NCBI GenBank assembly: GCA_010093705.1
Contig: MU006090.1
Coordinates: 1,019,817 to 1,083,816, forward strand
Reading direction: 5' to 3'
Origin: Patellaria atrata CBS 101060
Lineage: Eukaryota > Ascomycota > Dothideomycetes > Patellariales > Patellariaceae
DNA length: 64,000 nucleotides
This document shows positions 23,294 to 34,742 of the stretch, piece after piece (the first letter of the stretch is position 1; every line of letters begins with the position of its first letter). The translations under genes were made by a program, and so were the position numbers. Under the pieces are notes generated by a model. That model saw nothing but the letters and a program-made list of their open reading frames with translations, ran no database searches and had not been told where the DNA came from.

Positions 23294-26200
23294 ATGGCCC
23301 CTAAGCAAGCGACGTTAGGGTATGCATGCCATTTGAACGGTTTTATCATTGTATCGACGCTTACTAAGCTTCTATAGGAAGTTCTTTGGAAACCCTAATG
23401 GGACGAAAGCGCCGCCACAGCAGTCGACACTATCTTTCTCAACGAAGTCGAACACAAAGAAGGCCGCTGAAGAGGATGATGAATCCAAGGAGAATAGTGT
23501 ACATGGAGTTGATAAGTCAAGTAGCCACGTGGTAGAAGTACAGGACCAGGAAATGGTAGACGATGGTACGAAGAGCGGCTCCGAAGAAGACGTAACAGAG
23601 AGTTCTATCAATAGGAGTATGTCAGCAGGACCTCCACTCCGTTCCTTATATATTACATTCATCTTTCCTAAAACTTGATTCCTATTACATACCATCCACC
23701 TAACACAATTAAACTCCGATCAGGCAAGAAAACGTCCTCAGCGGTTGCTCAGCTTTCTCCGAGTTCACGAAAGAGATCAACAGCAGGTGATGTTGAAAGT
23801 AGTCATTCATCTGAGGATGAGCCTCCGACCAAGAGAATGCGGAGGAAACTTGTAGAAGCGAAGAAAACAAAAAAGGTAGAGGAGACAAGTCCCTCTGCTA
23901 AGCCCAAGACCTCGAAAGTTCCTACCACTAATGGGAAGAAAAAGTCACCTAACAAGGAGAAATCAACTGGCATCAATGTGGAGGCAAAGAAGGTGAAGAA
24001 GGCTCAAAAAGAGATTAAAGGCGAAGAGGACGCTGAGGAACTCCAAATTTCGCCTACCTCAGCAAAAGAGATCAAGTCAGAAGTTGCACTAAGTCCCGAG
24101 TCAGATAAATCCGAGGTTCAAGAGGAAGAAGAGGTATCTAGTGAAGATGAGAAGCCGGAGGTTGCTGCGGCCGCACGAGAAAAGGTTCAATCGACCTTAT
24201 TGAAGAGCGGTACTAAAGACCCTTATCCAGACTGGAAAGTGGGCGAACCAGTCCCCTACGCTGCCCTGTGTACGACGTTTTCTAAGATTGAGATGACCAC
24301 CAAACGCCTTGAGATCCTAGCCCACTGCTCTCTCTTTCTGCGACAGGTCCTTCGTTTAACTCCGAACGACTTATTACCTACCATTCAATTGATGATCAAT
24401 AAGCTCGCCGCGGATTATACAGGGATTGAACTCGGAATTGGAGAGTCTCTGATTATGAAGGCCATTGGTGAGAGTACTGGACGGAGCCTTCAAGTCATCA
24501 AAGCGGATCAGAACGAAATTGGTGACCTTGGACTAGTTGCTGCGAAAAGCAGGTCGACACAACGAACCATGTTCAAACCAAAAGCTCTCACTGTGCGAGG
24601 TGTGCATGAAGGACTCATGGCAATTGCAACTATTGAGGGTCAAGGTTCCCAAGGCCGGAAGGTGGCGGGTATCATGAAACTCCTATCTTCTGCTGACGCT
24701 CATCTTGCTGGGAAGGGTAACAAGGGAATAGACATCACAGAAGACAAAGGAGGTCCTAGCGAGGCAAAGTACATTGTTCGAACTCTAGAAGGGAAACTAA
24801 GGCTCGGGTTAGCAGAAAAGACAGTTTTAGTCGCCGTAGCACAGGCGATTGTCTTCCATGAAGCTTCACAAAAGGGCAAGAAACCCCCTAGCACAGATGA
24901 TTTAGCGAAAGGCGAGAGTACCTTGAAGTTTGTGTACAGGTTAGGAGCTTACTTCTAGTAAATGCTGGTTTAAGCTAACATGGTCTTTTTAGTGAACTCC
25001 CTAGTTACGAGGTCATCATTCCTGCTGTATTGGAGCATGGTATTGACAACTTGCGAGAGAAGTGCAAACTTCAACCGGGCGTCCCTTTGAAGCCTATGTT
25101 GGCGAAACCTACGAAATCCATCACGGAAGTTCTCGATAGATTTGAGGGGAAAGACTTCACTTGCGAGTATAAGTACGATGGTGAAAGAGCACAGATCCAC
25201 TTCGTTGCACATGATTCACCGGATCAATATGCGACTGAAGTCTCGTCGGCGGGCAAGTCTGAGAAGGGCGTATCGAATATCTTCTCCCGCAATTCGGAAG
25301 ATCTGTCAAAGAAATATCCAGATATCCTAGCTAAACTTCCTACCTGGCTCAAAGATGGCACAAAGAGTTTTGTTCTGGACTGTGAGACTGTAGCTTGGGA
25401 TACCGAACAGAAGAAGGTTCTTCCCTTCCAGCAGCTCATGACAAGGAAGAGAAAAGATGTCAAGGCCGAAGACATAAAGGTCAAGGTCTGTGTGTTCGCT
25501 TTCGACCTCCTTTATCTCAATGGCGAAGCTCTAGTGACGAAAACTCTTCGTGAACGTCGGGAGCTTTTGAGGAACTCCTTCATCCCGGTCGAAGGAGAAT
25601 TTACCTTCGCAAGCTATGGCGATACGAACGAACTAGATCAGATTCAAATCTTACTTGATGAAAGTGTCAAGGCATCTTGCGAGGGCTTAATGGTCAAGAT
25701 GTTGGACGGCACTGAGAGTCATTATGAACCGAGTAGACGTAGTCAGAATTGGCTTAAGGTAATACTTTTCCCCTTCAATGCAGTACATTCATTAACTGAT
25801 GCCCCTCCACAGGTCAAGAAAGACTACCTCCAAGGCGTGGGCGATTCCCTCGACCTTGTCGTCCTAGGCGCCTACTTTGGTAAAGGCAAGCGCACTTCCG
25901 TCTACGGCGCCTTCCTACTCGCCTGCTACAACCCATCCTCACAAACTTACGAAACCGTCTGCAATATTGGTACCGGATTCTCCGAGGCCGTACTCGAGGA
26001 GCTCCACACCCAGCTCTCCGAGAACGTCATCGAGCGTCCCAAACCCTTCTACGCGCACTCTACCGGCAACAAGGACCAGCCGGACGTCTGGTTCGAGGCC
26101 AAGTTCGTCTGGGAGGTCAAGACGGCGGATTTGACGCTGAGCCCGAGGTATAGGGCTGCGGCGGAGCATGTGGGCGGTGGAGGCAAGGGCATCAGTTTGA

Positions 26201-26343
26201 GGTTCCCGAGGTTCATCAAGTTGAGGGAGGATAAGAAGCCAGACCAGGCGACGACGGGGAGGCAGATTGCGGAAATGTATCAGAAGCAGGAGAGCGTGGG
26301 GAAGAATAAGGGCCCCAGTGTTGATGATGACTTTGAGTACTGA
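23294..26343 (+). CDS. CDC9: ATP-dependent DNA ligase I
   Basis: Exons 23294-23319, 23378-23616, 23724-24939, 24993-25758 and 25813-26343 give 925 residues. The start MAPKQATLGKFFG is a PCNA-interacting box (Q-x-x-L-x-x-F-F). Residues about 20-290 are a charged low-complexity region with basic KR clusters. The DNA-binding domain follows (YAALCTTFSKIEMTTKRLEI, GESTGRSLQVIKAD). The adenylation domain holds the active lysine near residue 554 in EYKYDGERAQIH, then SRNSEDLSKKYPD, FVLDCETVAWD, CVFAFDLLYLNG, SCEGLMVK, NWLKVKKDYL. The OB domain contains LVVLGAYFGKGKR and FRFPRF-like LRFPRFIKLREDK. It joins Okazaki fragments and seals excision-repair nicks. The last intron (54 nt) is stopless and in frame. 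Confidence 0.96.
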
Positions 26344-27111
26344 GATTCAGGTGAATATTAGCTGCTACTAAACCTCGCGGCCTGGTTGATGTTGAGTCGG
26401 AAAGAGCATGGTCACGGATTATACAAAGTTCACAGTCAAAAACAAGCATGGATGATAGTTTCAATCATAGGTTACCTGTCTAGGTTGTATATTACAATAA
26501 ATATGTAGAATAAAGGCTTAAGGGGTATATTAAGACAATGTGAAGTGAAAATAAGTGATGCAGGGATGCAAGAGAGGAATCCCACAGTGCCAACCAAAGG
26601 AGATTGAAAGACCTCTTTCCCCGGTTATCAAATCTGCAAACAAGCGGACAGACTCGCTGTTTGGCCATAAGAAAAATAAAGTGGACAAAGAAGCCTGCCT
26701 GGCTGATATAAAGATTTCGACGCTGCAGCTACCCTTGTCGAAGAGCAAATGCTTATGCCAAACCTAGGATCGTATATTCATCCATCTGCCATGAGCAAAA
26801 CCCAAAATAAAAGGGTATGTCAATGCTACATGAAACATCTCCACCAGCAACTGAGTATAAGAGCCCCTGAAATAGCTACACCAGCATATTCCAGTCGTCT
26901 AGCCCTTTCCGGTCGTTTCCGCACCACAAAATAACATGCAAGATCCCTTAGGTAGCTCCAGTTCATCAGATGTGTCCCGTGTAAATGCCAAGGGTATAGA
27001 GCGGGCAAAGACGAAATGGTCGTTCATTTTCTCAGGAATCGTCAATGTGGAAAAAATCGTAAGTATAATACAAGGGGTATAAGTAGTCCAACTGTGGGTA
27101 TAAGTCGTCCA
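26344..27111. other. Convergent intergenic region
   Basis: 768 bp between the stops of DNA ligase I and CNOT9. No gene or repeat is supported. Confidence 0.5.
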
Positions 27112-28398
27112 TCAGTGAAGGAGGCCGTGGCTGTTGGTATCAACAACGCTGTCCGACAGGTTAATGAGGAGTTGAGCGAGACAACGCTTCGTAGCTGCAT
27201 CATCGCGCAAGACGGAAGAGAAAGTGGCATCGCGTAGAGGCTCGGGAAGACACTGGCGAAGGGCCTCACGAGCACGGGCATTGTCGCTTAGACTACCAAT
27301 GTATTAGCATTTAGAGGATAGTGAGCGCGAGGGGATGAATCTTCAAACTTACCGAAGGAAGCAACGCACTACGTGCTTAAGGAGGCGCACTGTCTGTTGT
27401 TCGACCAGCTGGTTGACCATGTTGCTGAGAACGGTGCCAACAGCGTAGAACCGCTCGTAGGTTTGGCATATGTAAGCCAGACCGAGGTCGTCCAGGAGGA
27501 TCTTTTGCACAATAAAGATAGCAACTGTCTTGCTAAGTTCAGAACCGGTTTCCATGATACGAAGACATAGAGGAATGATTTCCGTTGTGAGAAGGAAGTT
27601 GATAACATCGGAAGAGTCATTCTTGACAAGCGCACCGATTACTCCAAGAGAGGTCAGGCGGAGGTACTCGAATGGCCTCGACTTAGAGGTGGTATTGAGG
27701 AACGGGTACAGGAAAAGAGGGATATGCGCTATGAAGAATTATGAGCAATGGGTTGCACGGATTCGAAGAGTATTCGGACCCACCATTCAGGAAAAGAGCC
27801 CGAGTCTCGTTGTGCGACGCGACACACTGGAGAAGAGCTAAAGCATTACACACTCTATTGGATGCGGCAGCGGTCAACTGAGAGGGATTAAGAAGTGGAT
27901 AGACAGAAATGATTTCCTGCAAAAGGGAGGCCATAACACCTACGTTTGTCTCGGTCAGCCCTAGTCTTTTGTCTCACAGTGGTCGAGTAACGTACCGAAC
28001 GAGTACCACAGTATGAGCGCGAGCTCAGGAACCTGCTCACGCTTCTTGCTCAACTCCAAAAGAGCAGTCTCCCTCGTTGCCGGTACCATCAATTGGCTAA
28101 TCCACTCCAGGACGCGACTGTTCTCGTCACTATTAGCTTGGTCGGGATTTCCCAGCCGCTGGCTGTGCTCCCCCGAAGGGATGCCTCCTATTGACGCCGC
28201 GTTTGAATTGTTGTTCGCAGCAATTTGGTTATAGTGTTGCTGTTGGGCTGCTGAAGCGGCCGCAGCGGCAGCTTGAGCCTGAGCTTGAAGTTGTTGCTGT
28301 TGTGCAGCATGGTGAGTATGCTGCGGTTGGTGCTGGCTCTGGGCCCAATTGGGGTATTGTTGATGGGAGTACAGATGAGGTTGCTGCGAAGGCAGCAT
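27112..28398 (-). CDS. CAF40: CCR4-NOT subunit CNOT9 / Caf40 / Rcd1
   Basis: Exons 28398-27996, 27939-27784, 27728-27353 and 27292-27112 give 371 residues. Introns are 55-60 nt. The N-terminal 90 residues are Q/A/N/H-rich and low in complexity, as in other fungal Caf40 proteins. The rest is the armadillo-repeat Rcd1 domain: [102 protein letters not shown] and [24 protein letters not shown]9 is part of the deadenylase module scaffold and binds tryptophan motifs in GW182- or Nanos-type recruiters. The model is secure because every exon junction keeps the family alignment. Confidence 0.96.
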
Positions 28399-29430
28399 GA
28401 TATTGAGTTTTTACTGGCCCGATGCCAGCGAGTGCGATATATCGGTAAATAAAAAGAAGAGGGCGGGGTGATAGAGAAGAAGTAGAAGTAGAAGTAGAAG
28501 AAGGTGTCCAGGTAGAGTAGTTTAAAAGGTAGAATAAGGCAAACGGTCGAGTTCGAATAATAGAAGCTTCAAAGCTTGGACCTAACCCGCAGTAAAATTA
28601 GTGGGGTGACCAATTAAGGTAAGATTCAATTCGTTTTCAGTACACCTTACAAATACTCCAGTAAGGTAAGCACTGTAAGCTAAGGCTTGTCGTTAAGAAC
28701 GATGTCTTGGCAATACCACCCCCTTTCCCGCCAAGGTTGTCTAACGGTCTTTGGGCCTCCAGCTTTACCTTACCGTAACTTACTCACACATTTTCATACG
28801 AAATCTTGAAGAATCGAAAGGTATCATTCACTATCAAAAAAACATCTTGGTTCATTGAAGTTTAGCTGATGAGATCTGCTTATGTATTTGACCTTGGTGT
28901 ATAGAAATGTACGGAGACTGAGCGGAGACTGAACAGAACTCAGGGATAGAACTATGCCGGTATTTCTCCGGTACATATTCTGTACCTTACGGAGCACGCA
29001 ATAAGGTATGTTCTAAGGTAACATGATGAACTGTTCCGCTTACTGATCTACAAGGGGATGGAGCTATAGATTGTATGAATCGTTTACATAAAGTAGATCT
29101 AAATTCGTAGAGTTTCGAATCTGCGAATTTCTCTTGCTTCCGTCTGTATTTGTCTCCAGAACTAGCGCTTGAATTTGGTGGGTGGAGCAGCTGTGAGAAA
29201 TCGAACGACCTCATGCAATAAAATAACCGTAGCGTATGATACTGTAGCTTGGACAACCTTACAAACACCCCTCCCCCAATACCACAGCCACCGATTCACA
29301 CCCCTTCTTTTCTTCTCTTTCGACCTACATATGATAATTACAACAGTTTAATGTATAAAATCAGTCCCTCGTTATCAACTTATAGTTCCACTCGGGTCTA
29401 AGCATTCATTTGCCATCCACAGGATGCACC
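28399..29430. other. Divergent intergenic region with AAGGTA/TACC-rich words
   Basis: 1 kb between the CNOT9 and UBTD-type starts. AAGGTAAG, TTACCTTACC and GTACCTTACGG words recur at 28615-28680, 28765-28775 and 28975-29020, similar to those at 9.4-9.7 kb and 49.8 kb. No gene is supported. Confidence 0.5.
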
Positions 29431-30534
29431 ATGGTATGACTCTCACATGTTCACTTACCTTGAGCATATACCTGCTCTGTTTCATGGGAAAGAGCAGCAT
29501 ATTCTTCTTCAATATTCATACCACTCCGTCGTCGTGGATGCTGGAACTAATGTTTAGCCTTAGGGTTGCTGTACATCTCGTCCTCGTTCTTCTAACTCCT
29601 CTCCATACAACAATACGACACCAAATAGTCCTATAATCGCAGGCGATTCTTCTCGTGCTAATATCACCTCTCATACTCAATCGCCTCCTCACTCCCAGTC
29701 TTTCGTTTCACATGCCACCCATACACTAGATACCCCGCGATCCTCTCACCACCTCCCCAGAGTTGGTGGGAATTTAGGGAGAGCCCCTAACGCACCTTTG
29801 CGCTTTCCAACTTATCAGAAGAAATGCGAAGCACCACATAAAGCTCATTGGACGCCAAGTCAGTTACGCAAAGAGAGGGAAGAATTTTTCGAGACGAGAG
29901 TGACAGGCCAAGCCGAAATATGGGGTGTTGTAAGACTCGTAGCAGAGCTAGTCCGAGCTAGAGATCTAGAGGAAGCGCAAGGCATTTTGGACGCCGCTGG
30001 TTGTACATGCCCAACTGGGGACATATGGAAAGGCGTATTCGACGAAAGAGGTCAGTTTTATCAAGTTCCGGAATGGATCGTTAGAGATCCCGATGGCATG
30101 CTTGAGGAAGTTGCGGAAGACAAGGATCTCCATGGTGACGCTACCGACGAAGATGAAGATGGTGATAAAGAACTCTTGGAACACAAGGAAGAAAAGGGCA
30201 AAGGCAGAGCGGTAGATGTGGGTGAAATAATGAAAGTCAGGGCCAGATTAAGTGACAGGGGCACAGACGTAATCGTCAAGATTGGTAAGGAGGAGAAACT
30301 ATCGGTGCTCATAAAAAGGGTTAAAGAAATCGCAGGGGTGGGTTTAACTTCTCATTAGACGTTCTGACCTCAAGAACTCGACATCTTTTCGTTCGGAACT
30401 AACTGTCGGTACACCAGCTTCCGCCGAAAACCAAGATCAAAATTGCCTATTTAGGCAAGATTCTTCATGAAAATGAATCTCTCTCAGCACAAGGCTGGCG
30501 CGAAGGTCACGTTCTCAACACCCTTATCTTCTAG
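29431..30534 (+). CDS. UBTD1/2-type ubiquitin-domain protein (DC-UbP family)
   Basis: Exons 29431-29433, 29564-30337 and 30418-30534 give 297 residues. Exon 1 is the ATG alone; the GTATGA donor follows at once, with a GGAACTAATG branch and TTAG acceptor 130 nt later. Exon 2 then encodes GCCTSRPRSSN, so the mature N-terminus is MGCC, which fits N-myristoylation at Gly2 and palmitoylation of the cysteines, as in the MG-start of human UBTD1/2. The UBTD N-domain spans about 85-190 (WTPSQLRKEREEFFETRVTG, EIWGVVRLVAELVRARDLEEAQGILDAAG, CPTGDIWKGVFDERGQFYQVPEWIV). An acidic linker leads to a ubiquitin-like domain (RARLSDRGTDVIVKIG, IKIAYLGKILHENESL). Family members link E3/E2 enzymes and deubiquitinases; the target here is unknown. 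Confidence 0.88.
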
Positions 30535-32027
30535 ACTCCGTCGTTCTCATTCCACTCTCCTTTTGATGATTGTATGTTTCTATTACGTATGGTCCAAGAT
30601 TCCTGTCTGTTTCCAAAGGTATTAATCTCATTAGCGAATCCTCCAGAGGCTAGAGGAGGAGTTGCTGTCTTATTATATATCTCCAATTGGGTAGTTTTTG
30701 GATGAAAGGAGGTTGGTCGGCGCTCCTAGGGCATCTTTTCTTGATCTGTATGTTATCTGAGGAATTGCATCTTCAACCATACATTCTATGATACCGTTGG
30801 ATGAGGGTTTTGTGCTATCTGTCGATTCTTCCCGGTTCAGATATTGAGAGCCCGGTTTTCGGTCCGCTTTAGTTTCTCTCCTTTCGCCTTCTTGACAGCT
30901 CAAATACAGTCAGGTTTAACATATCTGTACGAGGAGAGTGTAACTGGGGAATGTGGCATTTCTTTTCTACAAGCAGGGGCATGTTAGCAATATATGGTAG
31001 ACATGTTCAGTCTAAGAACATTATCTGCTAATCATAAGCAATACGCGAACATAATATCCAATCGCAGAATATAATCTGTATCCTAAATTGCTACTCAAGG
31101 TACACTGGATATGTGTCCGAGAGAGTTAAGCTCCATGACCCCTCGCTTGTCAACTTGGTTACATTTCGGCGAGTTACTAACGCCATAGTATAGAAGTTGA
31201 CAGTGTATATAGGTGTAGTAGGCCTCCTTGGTTAGAAGAGAAGGCGGTAAAGCTACTAAACATAGCTGAATATGGATTACTACTATGCAAAGCAATCCTA
31301 ACAGGATGAACACTGGATCTGGTGCACCACCCATATTGAATTGTCTTCTATATACTTTGGTATCAACCCAAATCGGGCCTCAGCATTCGGCCTTCCCCGA
31401 CATGTACCGTACTCTGTACATGTGGCTGTAAAAGGTCATCCCACCGCCCTATCGTTTTCCCGGTTGCGGGTTGATTGACGATGCCCATTGTACTCAATAG
31501 AGACACCGCTTCCCTATATCGATCTCGTATTGAAGAAACAATCGACATCGACAACAAAGCATGCATGTCTCACGAAGGCGCCCTTTCAAATGCTTTACTC
31601 AATCAACGCCCTATAGCTTATACCAGTTATTATCATTCAATCTTTTCTTCCCACTATTATCGACACGATGAGTCTCGTCCTACAAGTTAAAGACTGCAAT
31701 ACATCTTTCAGCTACTTGGCATGGCTTGCAGCTGAGATCTAGAAGACTGCCACCACGCCAGCTTCACGAATTCGTAGTGTACGATATTTTCTTAATCTTC
31801 GCCTGTCTTTCGTGTTAAGATTCTCGAGTCTCTCCCATAGCGCGAGGTGACTTTCTTTCTATGTGAGTCTCACGTCTTCAGTCATGTCTTTTTTCTTGCC
31901 CCTAGTCAGAACGCTTGCGTGATGATAAATTATACTGCCCAGAAACCTTTTACCAATTTAAAGGAATTAACCCTATAGCTTCAAATTTTATATAATATTC
32001 TGTTTACCAAGCAATTGGTCTTTGACC
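30535..32027. other. Intergenic, 1.5 kb
   Basis: Holds the 3' UTR of the UBTD-type gene and the upstream region of the rhodopsin-domain gene. Only short open frames without family features are seen. Confidence 0.5.
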
Positions 32028-33757
32028 ATGGCGCCTGTCCCTGCAATAATACGAATGCCACTCTCAGCTCGTTCGATAGGTGACCATACAGATATCCTCG
32101 CCCGAGCCTCAGTACTATTCCCTCTCCTCTCTACTTTCTTCGTTGGTACTCGTCTATGGGTCCGCAAGAGACCAAATGTTGGCTTGCGGGGAGACGACAT
32201 TTGGATATGCATCTCCCTTGTAGGTGGCCCTGTACCAACTATCTCTTCAGTCGCCAAAACTAAAGCATGCAATAGCTTTTCTCATGGGCGTTCTTCGCCA
32301 TGTACTTTACAAGTGAGCCATGTAGTACCGTACATTATGACTTGCAGACCTCTAACGATTTGTTTATAGCTGCCGAATTCATTGACTCGCGAGCAATCGC
32401 AGAACTACCTCTTCCGGAAGTCCAAAACTTGATACGGGTATAGAGTTGAATCCTTTGATGTGAAATAGAAAAGATTGACTTACAATGTCCAGCGCTATCT
32501 CGTACAAGAGATGCTCTACTTTGCGGGCCTCACATCCGTCAAAATATCCATCATCCTTTTCTACCTCCGCTCCTTCGGTACGACGAAGAAGACGAGATGG
32601 CTGATAATGGCCATGATGATGTTCGTTGTCGCATATGCCATAGCGCGTATCTTCTCTACGTTATTCCAATGTAGGCCTTTTAGTTACTTCTGGGACCGCA
32701 CCCAGCCGGGGACTTGTGTAAATTATTATGCCTTGTTGTTCAGTCACACTATCATCAATATGGTGACTGATGTGGTCCTCTTGGCCTTTCCGATGCCAAT
32801 CGTCTGGCAACTGCATATACCCCTGAGGCAAAAGGTTGCCATATGTGGTGTTTTCTGTGTGGGAGGGTTGTAAGTATCTCGTCTTTCTTGTTTTCTTCTT
32901 CAATAGGTTTTTCGTAATCAGTACTTTCTTGTATGTAGGACATTACCTCCCAACATCCATTACAATATTTCGAACCGTCCCAAAAACTCCTTATTGCAAG
33001 TTAGCCTTCGGACAGGACTTGAAACGTCCACCCATTGATCTTCGCATTCCTCAGTCACCATGTCAATGTATCCAGTATTTCCTTAAATCACCACCGGCGT
33101 CATTACAGAAATGACTAACGAACCTTATCCCTCAGAGCCTGTACCAGCGCCATCGTCCGCATCTGGGTGATCCAAAAAATCTTCACCGAAGACGTCGGCT
33201 CTGTCCTCAGTGACGACGCGGCCCCCAAGCTCGTCCTCTGCGGCGCCCTCGAATTCAACATCGGCCTCATATCCTCCTGTCTCCCCACGCTCCGGACGTC
33301 CCTGAAACGCGCCTCCCGTCTCCTGAACTTCCGCGCCTCGCCAAAGGCGTCCCAAACCGCATCGACGCCGTCCCCACGGTTGACGCTCGACACGATCACG
33401 CAACCCGGGACCGTGACGCTGAACGCTGAAAACGGGGATAGGGACGATAGTATGGCTGTGGGGACCGAAATCGATAGGGTGGGGAAGGGGGAGAGTAGGG
33501 TCGAGATGGTTGAGACACCGAAGCTGATGACGATGGAGCGGAAGATACAGATGGCGAAGCTGAATACGAAAGTTACCATTCAGGGCGCCGGGGAACTAGA
33601 TCTGCTGGAGACGCCTATCACGCCTGGGGCTAGCACAGGTGCGGCACGGGATTGGGAGTATAAGACGCGGAAGCAGAGTGCGGCGCAAGATGCGCTTGAC
33701 GGGGTGAGGGAAGTAGATGAGGGAGATGAGAAAAGCACGGTCGCTGGGGGAAGGTAG
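32028..33757 (+). CDS. Fungal rhodopsin-domain seven-helix membrane protein
   Basis: Exons 32028-32219, 32276-32312, 32370-32437, 32493-32869 and 33136-33757 give 431 residues, all in phase. Family landmarks: RLWVRKRPNVGLRGDDIWI after the first helix, LFSWAFFAMYFT, YLVQEMLYFAGLTSVKISIILFYLRSF, ARIFSTLFQCRPFSYFWDR, CVNYYALLFSHTIINMVTDVVLLAFPMPIVWQL, GLACTSAIVRIWVIQKI and the last-helix motif LEFNIGLISSCLPTLR. After the seven helices is a cytosolic tail of about 140 residues. This is the large fungal integral-membrane family related to Pth11 receptors but without a CFEM domain here. Ligand unknown. The 266-nt last intron is much longer than the rest and starts with what looks like a short intron. 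Confidence 0.88.
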
Positions 33758-34742
33758 GAGGATTGTGAGATGAATGAGCTTGTTTTCAGGTTCTAGATAC
33801 CGAACTCTTTAACAGCATTATGAGTAACGTGTATAATGAGTTTCATATTATGATGTACACAAGAGGATTCTAGTTTTGGGGTGTGTAAAGGAATACAACG
33901 AACATGAGCTCGGGAAAAGGATACATTGAGATAGGTTTGGTATCATGTTCTGAAATTATTGCGATACTGAAATTTACAATGCTATAATGATATTCGTATT
34001 AGCCTCAATGCAAATATCAATTGGTTGATTAGATTGTAGGTAGGCCGCGGGTCGAGCGCACTCCAGAAAATGGAAGGGAGGTCCCTTTACTCGTATCACT
34101 CTTTCCAAACACAATTTATGAACAAACAAATCCGAGACTCCTTTCACTCAGGGCCTGTGGCATAGTGGTGGGAAAACCCCACCACACCGAATCGGGCCAA
34201 ATACAACAACACGTCCTGGGTTCGATCCTTGGGCTCCGCGGGAGCCAGCAGATGTACCACCCCCTCTTCGGAGGGGATGGGAACTGTTTTGCTTGTTTTT
34301 TTTTAACTTGTTTTTTATTCTTAAGGGCCTTGATTGATTAAATATATCTTTCTCTCTTTTTTGAATATTGGTTGCTTGTTATCACTTTTGAGGTTTGTGT
34401 CACTTGTAATTTTGCAATTTATTAGGAAAAGTGAAATAAGTGCTGAAGTCAGACCTCAAAGGGATCTCTGCATATAGAAAAACATTGTCAAATAGATATA
34501 CTGGAAATCTCAATCAACAATATGCTTTCTGTGTGCTTATATCACTTGCTAAAAATACCTTATCCCATTAGTAGTAATATAACTTACCATTTTATTATAT
34601 AGCTACAACATAAAACCGTCGACTTACCATTCAAGGGGCATTTGGTGGCCGACACAGTGGGAAATTATCTCTAGAGAAAGAAAGAAGATTTACAAAAAGA
34701 TAGAGAGGTAGTGATCACATACCTACTCAATCATACGTCGCC
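33758..34742. other. Convergent intergenic region carrying a SINE
   Basis: 985 bp between the stops of the rhodopsin-domain and LPMO genes. Apart from the tRNA-derived element at 34150-34330, no feature is supported. Confidence 0.5.
34150..34330 (+). mobile_element. tRNA-derived SINE-like element
   Basis: An RNA polymerase III A box (TGGCATAGTGG, 34158-34168) and B box (GGTTCGATCC, 34219-34228) lie 50 bp apart. A GC-rich hairpin follows (CCCCCTCTTCGGAGGGG, about 34260-34276). Then come runs of T (34296-34304 and beyond) that would act as pol III terminators. The 5' and 3' arms cannot pair as an acceptor stem and the T stem is poor, so it is not a working tRNA gene. AGGGCCT occurs at both ends (34150-34156 and 34324-34330) and may be a target-site duplication, though it overlaps the expected tRNA 5' end. 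The body is short and carries no coding sequence, as expected for a SINE mobilised by a LINE elsewhere. Confidence 0.6.

Noticed and set aside
33115-33579. Antisense frame over the tail of the rhodopsin-domain gene
   Set aside because: The plus strand carries the conserved last-helix motif in a consistent exon chain.
34150-34240. Functional tRNA gene
   Set aside because: A and B boxes are present but acceptor-stem pairing fails and the T stem is poor.
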